Shown here piece after piece: positions 16,866-24,168 of a DNA stretch of 41,103 bases (the first letter of the stretch is position 1; each line of letters begins with the position of its first letter). The position numbers and the translations under genes were made by a program. The notes under the pieces are model-generated. The model searched no databases. It was given only the letters and a program-made list of their open reading frames with translations, and was not told the origin of the DNA. This DNA is from Boseongicola sp. (GTDB lineage: Bacteria; Pseudomonadota; Alphaproteobacteria; Rhodobacterales; Rhodobacteraceae), in assembly GCA_028824715.1 (NCBI GenBank), contig JAPPCV010000054.1, positions 1 through 41,103 of the forward strand, written 5' to 3'.

Positions 16866-17093
16866 GTGGAAATCACCTACTTCGAGTGGGACGCAAACAA
16901 ACGCAAGGCGAACCTGCAGAAGCACGGCGTTGACTTTTTGTACGCCGCTTTGATCTTCGAAGGGCGCGTCCTGACGAAGATTGATGACAGACAGGACTAT
17001 GGGGAGGTTCGAGAGATCTCCCTCGATATGGTTGATAACGAGGTGTATTGTGTCACCCACACGCGACGCGGCAACCGTGTCAGGATCATATAG
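16866..17093 (+). CDS. brnT: BrnT-family RNase toxin, cut short by a nonsense codon
   Basis: The N-terminal ITYFEWDANKRKANLQKHGVDF is the BrnT signature, with the E-W-D-x-x-K-x-x-x-N-x-x-K-H-G pattern. Then come ALIFEGRV, DDRQDYGEVREISLDMVD and VYCVTHTRRGNRVRII. BrnT is a RelE-like ribonuclease toxin neutralised by BrnA. It starts at GTG 16866 after AAGGACCA. The frame stops at TAG 17091, but the next codons AWKGGAKEHGKYRESVP (to TGA 17145) match the normal BrnT C-terminus. A single change in a Ser codon (TCG to TAG) explains the lesion. The residual 75-residue product lacks its last 18 residues and is probably inactive. The full-length frame overlapped brnA by 29 bp. Confidence 0.85.
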   Translation: MEITYFEWDANKRKANLQKHGVDFLYAALIFEGRVLTKIDDRQDYGEVREISLDMVDNEVYCVTHTRRGNRVRII

Positions 17094-17118
17094 GCATGGA
17101 AAGGAGGCGCGAAGGAAC

Positions 17119-17388
17119 ATGGGAAATATCGCGAAAGCGTCCCTTGAGGAACTGAGGAAGATGAAAGAGGAGGGCCAGATCAGCCCCCCTCGCCCGGATG
17201 CGGTACCAGTAGAATTGCCCGCCGACTTCTGGGACAATGCAGAGGTGAAGTTTCCGGTCTCCAAGCAACCCGTCAACCTGCGTATCGATGTGGACATCCT
17301 TGAGTTCTTCAAGGAAGGTGGACGGGGCTATCAATCCCGCATTCATTCGGTTCTGAGATCATATGTGGACGCTCAACGACGGCCATAG
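17119..17388 (+). CDS. brnA: BrnA-family antitoxin
   Basis: This 89-residue protein has an N-terminal flexible part (ASLEELRKMKEEGQISPPRPDA) that binds the toxin. It is followed by LPADFWDNAEV and a C-terminal ribbon-helix-helix: VNLRIDVDILEFFKEGGRGYQSRIHSVLRSYVD. The RHH dimer both binds the operator and supports neutralisation of BrnT. The ATG at 17119 follows AAGGAGGCGCGAAGGAAC, a strong site, and lies inside the lost 3' end of brnT. The frame is open upstream, but only as a shadow of brnT. The protein appears intact and may still regulate the promoter at 16739. Confidence 0.92.
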   Translation: MGNIAKASLEELRKMKEEGQISPPRPDAVPVELPADFWDNAEVKFPVSKQPVNLRIDVDILEFFKEGGRGYQSRIHSVLRSYVDAQRRP

Positions 17389-17440
17389 TCTACCCGATAG
17401 GCCAAAACGGAAAGCACCGCAGGTCGATTCCGGTAGAGGG

Positions 17441-17582
17441 GTGCGCCAGTTTAACTGGTGAATGTGCAGCGAGTGAAAGTCTCGCAGGAAGGAAAGGCTA
17501 ATCACCAACTTTCACCGCGAGCCATGCGTCGGTCATCGTGAGGTGGCAGGCGAAGCGTTGGTAGCGGCATGTATGGGCCGGG
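17441..17582 (+). mobile_element. 5' end (domain I) remnant of a group II intron
   Basis: The stretch begins with GTGCGCC, fitting the GUGYG 5' end of group II introns. Short hairpins follow: CCAGTT/AACTGG (17446-17458) and GCGAG/CTCGC (17469-17485) around the common TGAAAGT loop. The text then runs through GCGAGCCATGCGTC and GTGAGGTGGCAGGCGAAGC, word patterns I know from bacterial group II intron 5' regions. No reverse transcriptase or domain V/VI is present. The element ends abruptly where the recombinase remnant begins at about 17590. Confidence 0.6.
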
Positions 17583-17596
17583 CCACGGAGCTTGTT

Positions 17597-17851
17597 TCAT
17601 TGTGAGTTTCCTTCTGAGTCGCTTGAAAACATTGGCAATTCCCTTTGGGAGGGCCCTGACGCGGGCTGAGTTCCCGCCTTGGCCGCGGCGGCCACCCCTT
17701 CGTCCTGCAAGTCGACGGCCCTTATTCGCCAGGGGGCTTTCGCAACGGCCTGCCGGGCCGGAAGCACCCCGTGCCTGATCAGCTTCCGGATCACGTGACG
17801 GCTGACGCGGAGCCTGTCCGCAGCCTCGGCCAAGGTCAGGATCTCGTCGCC
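17597..17851 (-). pseudogene. C-terminal helix-turn-helix part of a recombinase
   Basis: In the minus direction the fragment reads EILTLAEAADRLRVSRHV, IRKLIRHGVLPARQAV, AKAPWRIRAVDLQDEGV, then PSQRELPMFSS. This matches the excisionase-like HTH found at the C-terminus of some large serine recombinases, which often end in a short P-M-F tail. No catalytic domain is in frame. Directly upstream is a TGA (17852-17854) and a piece of a different recombinase. It is a remnant without function, except that the HTH itself might be made from an internal start. Confidence 0.6.
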
Positions 17852-17854
17852 TCA

Positions 17855-18070
17855 GCGGATCGCGCTCGGCGAACCCGGCGCGGACACGGCGCCAAGCAAC
17901 TCCGCCACTCCGGAGGCGTCGAAGTCGCCGGGACCAAGCTCGCGAACTGCAACCTGTTCGTGAATCAGGCCGGTCACGTGACGAAAGCGGTTGATCGAGT
18001 CCGGGGCGTAGCCGAGGCCCTCAAGTTCGGCGAGAAACCTGTCCCTGTACGGGGCCAGCCAGTCGTCTGA
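17855..18070 (-). pseudogene. N-terminal SAM-like fragment of a tyrosine recombinase/integrase
   Basis: In the minus direction the frame reads SDDWLAPYRDRFLAELEG, LGYAPDSINRFRHVTGLI and ELGPGDFDASGVAELLG, ending at TGA 17852. The pattern of a short helix pair with G-Y-A-P-x-S-I resembles the N-terminal core-binding domain of phage-type integrases. The catalytic R-H-R-Y domain is absent and is replaced by the HTH remnant. The assignment is from pattern only. Confidence 0.45.
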
Positions 18071-18109
18071 TGTGCGAGAGGCGCCTCGTCCTGCCAGCAG
18101 CTGGCCGTC

Positions 18110-18510
18110 TGGTCAGGGACACCCCCGGCGTCACGCCTGTGAACGCGCACCGAAGGGGAACCCACCATGCGGCCGCGGACCGGACCGTTCCCCCGTCATC
18201 GCCGGCAAGCCTATGAAGCCGCCCCATGACCAATCTCCAAGTGACGTTCCTGCTCCACTGGTTGCAGCGGTTGCTGCCGGTCGTGTACGGGCCGTACCCG
18301 CTCCTCGAGGTCGCGCCACGGCGCGCCGGTGCGACGCACGAAGAAAGTGCCGTTCGTCACCCTTCGGCCGTGCCTCCATTCCAGCCCCTGGTGCCCTTGG
18401 AAAGGGTCCGAGCGGAGAATCTCCCGCTCCGCGCCGCCCATTCCGTGCCGACCACCCCTCATGCCTCGAACCGCTTTCGGCAACGCTGACAGGTCCGTCC
18501 AGAGCGTCAA
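18110..18510 (-). pseudogene. IS5-like transposase remnant, frameshifted
   Basis: In the minus direction the first frame gives RRVTNGTFFVRRTGAPWRDLEE, the typical IS5 N-terminal block (R-x-V-L-N-G-I-F-W-x-x-R-T-G-A-P-W-R-D-L-P-x-R-Y-G-P-Y). After a frame change at about 18300 it continues YGPYTTGSNRCNQWSRNV and VMGRLHRLAGDDGGT. The DDE catalytic core is not recognisable. It lies immediately downstream of dctM of system 2 and closes the mobile-element cluster. Confidence 0.65.
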
Positions 18511-18566
18511 CTATTGGGTACATTGCTGGGCCTGGGAACCGGCGCGCCCGCGTCAAATGCCCATGT

Positions 18567-19868
18567 TCATCTCATTTGTCCCGGAAGGAACAAGGCGATC
18601 TGCGGAAACGCGACGAGCAACGCAAGGCACACCGCCATGGCGACCCAGAACGGCAGGACACCTCGAAAGATCGTGCTCATGGGAACGCCTGCAGCGACGC
18701 CCTTGACGACGAAGACGTTGATGCCGACGGGCGGCGTGATCAGGCCCATCTCGATCACGACAACGCAGATCACCCCGAACCAGATCGGGTCAAACCCGAG
18801 ACCGGCAATGATCGGGAACACGACCGGCATCGTGACGACCAGCATGGCGAGACCATCGAAGAACATGCCAAGAATGACGTAGCCGACCAGGATCAAGGCC
18901 AGGGTTCCGTAGGGGCCGAGGCCGAATGCCTCTAGCTGCAACGCAAGGGTTTCGGGAATGTGCGTGAGTGCAAGGAACGGCCCGAAGACATGTGCCCCGA
19001 TAATGATCAGGTACAGCATCGCGGTCGTCGTCACGGTCTCAAGCAGGATCTCGGGCACCTCGCGGAATTTCACGGCGCCGGTCCCGAGCGCCAGAAGCGA
19101 GACAAGGGTCGCGCCTACGCCGGCGGCCTCGACTGGCGTGAAGACACCAAGATATATGCCCCCGATTGATGCCAGGATGACCCCGATCAGCGGCAGCGAT
19201 CTCAGGGACGCCATCATTTTCTCGCTGCCAGTCGTGCTTGGGCCGACCGGACCGGATTCGGGTCGTATCGACGTGACCGTCAAGATGACAGCCACGAAAA
19301 GGAGCGAAAGCAGAATGCCGGGCAAGATGCCCGCAATGAAGAGCTTGCCGATGCTCTCTTCGGTCAGGATCGCATAGAGCACGAAGCCAGTGGACGGTGG
19401 AATCAGTATGCCAAGCGTACCGCCTGCAGCGACTGAACCCGTCGCAAGTCCGTCGGCATAGCCGAACCGCTTCATTTCCGGCAGGGCGACCTTCCCGATG
19501 GTCACGGCGGTCGCGACGGATGACCCAGAGACGGCGGCGAATGCGGCGCAGCCCAGGACCGTAGACGACGCCAATCCACCCCTCAACCTGCCGACCCAGG
19601 CGTACGCCGCCTCGTAGAGCCGCTGGGAATAACCTGCCGCACCGGCCATGTTGCCCATGAGCACGAAGAGCGGGATGATCGAAAGCGAATAGGCCGTAAT
19701 CGACGAATAGGTCTCCGACGACAGCGTGGCGATGGCCGTCCGTTGGCCGTCAATGACCCAAATGCCCCCGAACCCCACGACAAGAAGAGCCATGCCCACC
19801 GGCAATCGCGCGACAAGGCAAAGGAAGAGCGCGACGATGCCCCAGACCCCGATCAAGGTTTCACTCAT
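18567..19868 (-). CDS. dctM: TRAP transporter large permease subunit DctM (system 2)
   Basis: This 433-residue channel subunit has the same family blocks as system 1: AFAAVSGSSVATAVTIGKVALPEM, SVAAGGTLGILIPPSTGFVLYAI, GGIYLGVFTPVEAAGVGA and VIEMGLITPPVGINVFVV. The ATG at 19868 overlaps the dctQ stop by 8 bp. It is the last gene of its operon; right after it lies the IS5 remnant, so no further operon member is kept. The two DctM proteins are clearly paralogous but not recent copies, since many motif positions differ. It probably serves the sugar-acid operon that starts divergently at 21635. Confidence 0.94.
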   Translation of the reverse strand: MSETLIGVWGIVALFLCLVARLPVGMALLVVGFGGIWVIDGQRTAIATLSSETYSSITAYSLSIIPLFVLMGNMAGAAGYSQRLYEAAYAWVGRLRGGLASSTVLGCAAFAAVSGSSVATAVTIGKVALPEMKRFGYADGLATGSVAAGGTLGILIPPSTGFVLYAILTEESIGKLFIAGILPGILLSLLFVAVILTVTSIRPESGPVGPSTTGSEKMMASLRSLPLIGVILASIGGIYLGVFTPVEAAGVGATLVSLLALGTGAVKFREVPEILLETVTTTAMLYLIIIGAHVFGPFLALTHIPETLALQLEAFGLGPYGTLALILVGYVILGMFFDGLAMLVVTMPVVFPIIAGLGFDPIWFGVICVVVIEMGLITPPVGINVFVVKGVAAGVPMSTIFRGVLPFWVAMAVCLALLVAFPQIALFLPGQMR

Positions 19869-20376
19869 GGTCGTCGACACCCTGCAGAAACTGTCCAATC
19901 AACTGAATGGCGAGAACGACCGCATAAAGGCCCATGCCAAAGGTGATGGCGCCATATGCAATCGAAACCGGGATCTCAATCATGTTGGTCACGTCGCCGT
20001 ACTCGTGCGCATCCAGCATCTTGTCCCAGGACTTCCGGACCAGGAGAAAGAGAACGATGCAGGAGACGACGCGAGCAAAGACGTCGCCCGCAAACCTGCC
20101 CAGTGCACCGATCCTGTGGTCCAGGATGTCCACGCGGATGTGTCCGTTCTGAAAGGTGGTGAGGGGCATTGCGGCCATGACCACCAGCGCCATTCCGATC
20201 TCAACCAGCTCCTGGTCGCCGAGAATGGGCTGATTGAGCACGTAACGGGCGAACACGGAGGCGCTGACCAGCAGCACCAACCCGAAAAGGACGAGGCCGC
20301 CCAGGAGAGCGACCCCTTTGAGAAGGCGCTCAGGGGACCCCCAAGCGCCCGAGAAGCTGCCTTGATCTGCAGCCAT
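19861..20376 (-). CDS. dctQ: TRAP transporter small permease subunit DctQ (system 2)
   Basis: This 171-residue, four-helix membrane protein has VFARYVLNQPILGDQELVEIGMA, the R-Y-x-x-x-x-P-x-x-x-x-x-E pattern of DctQ, and NGHIRVDILDHRI between helices 2 and 3. ATG at 20376 overlaps the last base of the dctP TAA stop, so coupling is tight. Eight further in-frame codons upstream would reach 20400 but are unlikely. It acts with DctM 19868 and DctP 21362 as one transporter. Confidence 0.9.
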   Translation of the reverse strand: MAADQGSFSGAWGSPERLLKGVALLGGLVLFGLVLLVSASVFARYVLNQPILGDQELVEIGMALVVMAAMPLTTFQNGHIRVDILDHRIGALGRFAGDVFARVVSCIVLFLLVRKSWDKMLDAHEYGDVTNMIEIPVSIAYGAITFGMGLYAVVLAIQLIGQFLQGVDDHE

Positions 20377-21362
20377 TACTGCCGCAACGCGGCGGCCCAC
20401 GCAGTGGCGTCGATGCCCTCGGCATCAAGTTCTGCAATCACTTCGGCGGCAAGGCTGTCGCTTGCCGCGTTGAACTCGGCGGCAGCGTCTGCCGAAAGCG
20501 TGTGGACCTCACCCCCTTCGGCAACCCACTTGTCCAGCGCCCTTTCCGAGGCACTCGTCATGGTGACTCGACCGCCTTCAGACATCTCGGCACCCGTCAA
20601 GTCGGTCAGCTTGGCTTGGGTATCGGCGTCCAGCGCCTCCCAGCTGTCCCGATTCATGATCAGCATGAACAGCGAGTTCGTGGCATTCATGCCAACGGTG
20701 ATGTGCTTGATCACTTCGCCAAGCTTGAAGCTTGTCAGCACCGAGGCGTCCACGAGAACGCCATCCACGACGCCGGTATCCAGCGACTGGTAGACCTGCG
20801 TGATCGGCATGGAGACTGCGGTCGCTCCCCAGGCTTCGACGAGGCGGCCGGTGTTCTTGGACGGCACGCGGATCTTCAGTCCGTCCAGATCGGAAAGCGC
20901 TTCGATCTTCTTTTCGTGCATCAACAGCATGGCGTCACCGGCCGTCCAGAGGCCCAGGAGCACGACGCGGCGGAATTCCTTGTCGAGCATGTCGACATTC
21001 TTCCAGATCGCCTCGGTCTTGTTGACGCCGGGCTTCACGATGCCCGGAACCTCGACCAACAGAGTCTTCTTGAACTGTGACGCCGTATAGCCCGGCAGGG
21101 AATAAACGATGTCGGCCACGCCGTCGATGACACGGTCATACTGCTTTGCCGGACCTGGACCAAGCTCGCCGCCCGGATAGACACGTATGGTCGTCGCACC
21201 GCCGGTCGCTTCCGCAAGCTTCTCCGCAAGCGGCACGAACATTTCGACGTGCAGGTGATACTTGATTGAAGCGAAGTGCGCGAGCTTGAGTTCCTCGGCA
21301 TGCGCCATCGCTCCGACAGCAAGCGCGGCCAGGCCGCCAAGGATGGATCTGATGACAGTCAT
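20376..21362 (-). CDS. dctP: TRAP transporter periplasmic substrate-binding protein DctP (system 2)
   Basis: The precursor has 328 residues with a Sec signal (MTVIRSILGGLAALAVGAMAHA, cut likely after AHA). The mature protein starts EELKLAHFASIKYHLHVEMF. It has RVYPGGELGPGPAKQYDRV, DGVADIVYSLPGYTASQF and GLKIRVPSKNTGRLVEAW, where the Arg of K-I-R-V-P-S should bind the substrate carboxylate. The start ATG 21362 follows GGAGGAGACC. It diverges from the dehydratase-RraA-FAH operon across a 272-bp gap, which makes a sugar acid or its keto-deoxy derivative the likely ligand. The inverted repeat at 21376-21393 sits just upstream of its ribosome site. Confidence 0.92.
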   Translation of the reverse strand: MTVIRSILGGLAALAVGAMAHAEELKLAHFASIKYHLHVEMFVPLAEKLAEATGGATTIRVYPGGELGPGPAKQYDRVIDGVADIVYSLPGYTASQFKKTLLVEVPGIVKPGVNKTEAIWKNVDMLDKEFRRVVLLGLWTAGDAMLLMHEKKIEALSDLDGLKIRVPSKNTGRLVEAWGATAVSMPITQVYQSLDTGVVDGVLVDASVLTSFKLGEVIKHITVGMNATNSLFMLIMNRDSWEALDADTQAKLTDLTGAEMSEGGRVTMTSASERALDKWVAEGGEVHTLSADAAAEFNAASDSLAAEVIAELDAEGIDATAWAAALRQ

Positions 21363-21375
21363 GGTCTCCTCCCTT

Positions 21376-21393
21376 TTGACTATTCCCAGTCAA
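21376..21393. promoter_or_regulatory. Inverted repeat TTGACT-N6-AGTCAA upstream of dctP
   Basis: A perfect 6-bp inverted repeat with a 6-bp spacer lies in the gap between divergent dctP and the dehydratase gene, 13 bp before the dctP start. No regulator gene stands beside it. It could be an operator for a regulator coded elsewhere, or a short hairpin in the dctP leader. Confidence 0.35.
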
Positions 21394-21634
21394 GTGCGGG
21401 CCTGGCGCCGTCATTGGCGACATCGAACAGAGCCCGCCTCCGTTCCTGTGTGGCGACTCTGACCGTTCGCGTCAAGGCAACCGGAATCCTGGGGCGTGAC
21501 TTCTCGCACACGCCGGTGGATTCTGGCAGGAACCTGAGTCAAGTCGGATCACTTAATGGACAACAGGCCAAGACGAAGGCAGGATCGGCCGCAGAAACGC
21601 ATGCAACTGGAAACGCCAATACGGAGCATATGCA

Positions 21635-23368
21635 TTGGCCGTGAAACAATACGAAGACCTGCGGTCCGCCCGGTGGTTCAGGCCAGACGACCTGAGATCC
21701 ATGGGGCACCGGAGCCGCGCGATGCAGATGGGCCTGTCCCCTGACGACTGGGACGGAAAGCCCGTCATAGCCATCATCAACACGTGGTCCGATCTTTCGC
21801 CATGCCACCACCACCTCAGGGACCGCGCCGAATGGGTCCGGCGCGGCATCCTGCAGGCGGGCGGCATGCCCGCCGAACTGCCCGTGCACGACTTTTCCGA
21901 GCAGCTCCTCAAGCCCACCTCGATGCTCTATCGCAACATGGGCGCGATCGAGGTGGAGGAAGCCCTGCGCTCGCATCCGGTCGATGGCGCCGTCCTGATG
22001 GGAGGCTGCGACAAGTCCACCCCTGCCCTTGTCATGGGCGCGATCTCGATGGGCCTCCCCTTCATCTTCATGCCGGCCGGAGCGATGCTGAGGGGCAACC
22101 ATGCCGGCAAGACGCTGGGCTCGGGCACGGATGTCTGGAAGTACTGGGATGCGCGCCGCGCGGGGACTGTCGACAAGGCGGAATGGGACGGCGTCCAGGG
22201 CGGGATTGCGCGCAGCTACGGCACGTGCATGACGATGGGCACGGCCTCCACGATGATGTCGATCGCGGAAGGGTTCGGCCTCACGCTGCCCGGCGCGTCG
22301 TCGATTCCCGCGCCCGACGCAGCGCACAAGCGCATGGCCGCGGCATGCGGTCGTCGCGCCGTCGAAATGGTCTGGGAGGACCTGACCCCCGGAAAGGTCG
22401 TGACTGCCGCCGCCGTGCGAAACGCCACCGTCGTGGCCATGGCCACCGGTTGCTCGACAAACGCCATAATCCACCTCATTGCCATGGCCCGCCGTGCCGG
22501 CATCGACTGGGGACTCGACGACATAGACGCGATTGGCCACGACGTTCCGGTGCTTGCGAACGTCCGGCCAAGCGGCACGGAATACCTGATGGAGGACTTC
22601 TTCTACGCGGGCGGCCTGCCGGCGCTGATGAAGGAAGTCAGCGCCCACCTCCACCTCACGGCGATCACGGTCACTGGCAAGTCACTTGGCGAGGGAATCC
22701 TGGAGGCGGTCAACTACAACGATGACGTGATTCGGCCCTTGTCGAACCCGGTCTATCATGAGGGTTCGCTGGCGGTGCTGCGTGGCAATCTCGCGCCCGA
22801 CGGCGCAGTGATCAAGCCTGCGGCAATGGACCCAAGGTTCCAGACCCACACCGGTCCGGCAATCGTTGCAGACAGCTACGCCGAACTGCGCAAGATCATT
22901 GATGACGAGAACTGCCCCATGACGCCGGATCACGTGCTCGTCCTCCGCAACGCGGGACCTCAAGGCGGTCCGGGCATGCCGGAATGGGGCATGATCCCGA
23001 TGCCCAAGGCTCTGCTCAAGCAAGGATGCCGCGACATGGTGCGTCTTTCCGATGCCCGGATGTCGGGCACGTCCTATGGCGCCTGCATCCTGCATGTGGC
23101 CCCGGAGGCCTTCATCGGCGGGCCCCTGGCACTGATCAGGAACGGAGACGTCATCGAGATGGACATTCCGAATCGCACGCTCAACGTGAAGGTGTCCGAC
23201 GCGGATCTCGAGCAACGCCGGACGGAATGGAAGCCGCCCGAGCCGCGCTACGAACGCGGCTACGGCTGGATGTTCGCGCGGCACGTCGAGCAGGCGGACA
23301 AGGGATGCGATTTCGATTTCCTCCGCACGGATTTCGGGGGTCCGGTTCCCGAGCCGGAAATCAACTGA
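21635..23368 (+). CDS. IlvD/EDD-family sugar-acid dehydratase (arabinonate/xylonate type)
   Basis: The enzyme has 577 residues. Members remove water from sugar acids to give 2-keto-3-deoxy acids, or act on dihydroxy acids in valine synthesis. Fe-S cluster cysteines are C57 (SDLSPCHHH), C125 (GGCDKSTPA, with the Mg-binding D126 and the Lys that becomes carbamylated) and C198 (SYGTCMTMGTASTM). FRP-D-D-L-R-S-M-G-H-R-S-R at the start and GASIPAPD-like text fit arabinonate/xylonate dehydratases rather than IlvD proper. TTG 21635 is preferred: GGAG lies 8 bp before it, and the TTG, but not the nearby GTG 21641, is conserved in the decayed copy at 9427. It is followed by RraA-like and FAH genes; the substrate is not provable here. 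Confidence 0.88.
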   Translation: MAVKQYEDLRSARWFRPDDLRSMGHRSRAMQMGLSPDDWDGKPVIAIINTWSDLSPCHHHLRDRAEWVRRGILQAGGMPAELPVHDFSEQLLKPTSMLYRNMGAIEVEEALRSHPVDGAVLMGGCDKSTPALVMGAISMGLPFIFMPAGAMLRGNHAGKTLGSGTDVWKYWDARRAGTVDKAEWDGVQGGIARSYGTCMTMGTASTMMSIAEGFGLTLPGASSIPAPDAAHKRMAAACGRRAVEMVWEDLTPGKVVTAAAVRNATVVAMATGCSTNAIIHLIAMARRAGIDWGLDDIDAIGHDVPVLANVRPSGTEYLMEDFFYAGGLPALMKEVSAHLHLTAITVTGKSLGEGILEAVNYNDDVIRPLSNPVYHEGSLAVLRGNLAPDGAVIKPAAMDPRFQTHTGPAIVADSYAELRKIIDDENCPMTPDHVLVLRNAGPQGGPGMPEWGMIPMPKALLKQGCRDMVRLSDARMSGTSYGACILHVAPEAFIGGPLALIRNGDVIEMDIPNRTLNVKVSDADLEQRRTEWKPPEPRYERGYGWMFARHVEQADKGCDFDFLRTDFGGPVPEPEIN

Positions 23369-23451
23369 CGCGCAAAAAGGCACGGACCCGTTCGGCGTGA
23401 GCCTGACCTTTCGACCGGGTCACGGGAAATTGCATGGAACGAGGGACGCGA

Positions 23452-24168
23452 ATGACGGTTTCAGACGATGCGGTTGAGATGCTCAGGCACGTGTCGGTGG
23501 CGACGCTGGCCACCGCGCTGTACAAGAGGGGCCTGAGACGTCAGGTCGTTCAGGGCGTCACCCCGGTGGCCCCAAAGGGCCGCAACATGGTCGGTCCCGC
23601 CTTCACGCTGCGCTACATGCCCGCGCGCGAGGACAGGAACCAGCTGTCCGAGTTCCAGAACCCCAGGCATCCGCAACGTCACGCGATCGAGACCTGCCCG
23701 CCCGGTCATGTCCTTGTCATGGACAGCAGGAATGACACGCGGGCCGCAAGCGCAGGCGACATCCTGATCACCCGGCTCATGATCCGAGGCGGCGAGGGCG
23801 TCGTGACTGACGGCGGTTTCAGGGACGCGCATGCCATCGGCGCCCTGGACATTCCTGCCTATCACCAGCGCCCTTCGGCACCGACGAATCTCACGCATCA
23901 CGAGGCGATCGAGATCAATTGCCCGGTTGGCTGCGGCGATGCACCGGTGTTTCCCGGCGACATCGTCGTGGGCGACGACGAAGGCGTGATCGTGATTCCG
24001 GCGCATCTTGCCGAAGAGGTGGCAAGCGAAGCCCACGAGATGACCGAATACGAGACGTTCGTGGCGGAACGGGTTCGCGCCGGGGAAACGATCATCGGCC
24101 TCTACCCTGCAACCCGCCAGGAGACCGTCGAGAAGTTCGAGGCTTGGCGAGCGGCAAGAAATCGATGA
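23452..24168 (+). CDS. RraA-like / 4-hydroxy-4-methyl-2-oxoglutarate aldolase-family protein
   Basis: This 238-residue protein contains the RraA-fold core: VGPAFTLRYMPAR, PGHVLVMDS, ASAGDILITRLMIRGGEGVVTDGGFRDAHAI with the substrate/metal-binding R-D pair, and PGDIVVGDDEGVIVIPAHLA. Catalytic members are metal-dependent aldolases or decarboxylases acting on 2-keto acids; RraA itself is an RNase E inhibitor. Placement between a sugar-acid dehydratase and a FAH protein favours an enzyme. ATG 23452 follows GAGGGACGCGA and is preferred to ATG 23434. Its stop overlaps the FAH start (ATGA). Confidence 0.85.
   Translation: MTVSDDAVEMLRHVSVATLATALYKRGLRRQVVQGVTPVAPKGRNMVGPAFTLRYMPAREDRNQLSEFQNPRHPQRHAIETCPPGHVLVMDSRNDTRAASAGDILITRLMIRGGEGVVTDGGFRDAHAIGALDIPAYHQRPSAPTNLTHHEAIEINCPVGCGDAPVFPGDIVVGDDEGVIVIPAHLAEEVASEAHEMTEYETFVAERVRAGETIIGLYPATRQETVEKFEAWRAARNR

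Noticed and set aside
17441-17600. Possible small RNA or riboswitch
   Set aside because: The GTGCGCC start and the order of conserved words fit a group II intron 5' end better than any riboswitch I know.
12773-21362. The two TRAP systems as a recent tandem duplication
   Set aside because: The subunits share family motifs but differ at many motif positions and in gene overlaps, and the flanking sequence is unrelated, so they are separate paralogues.
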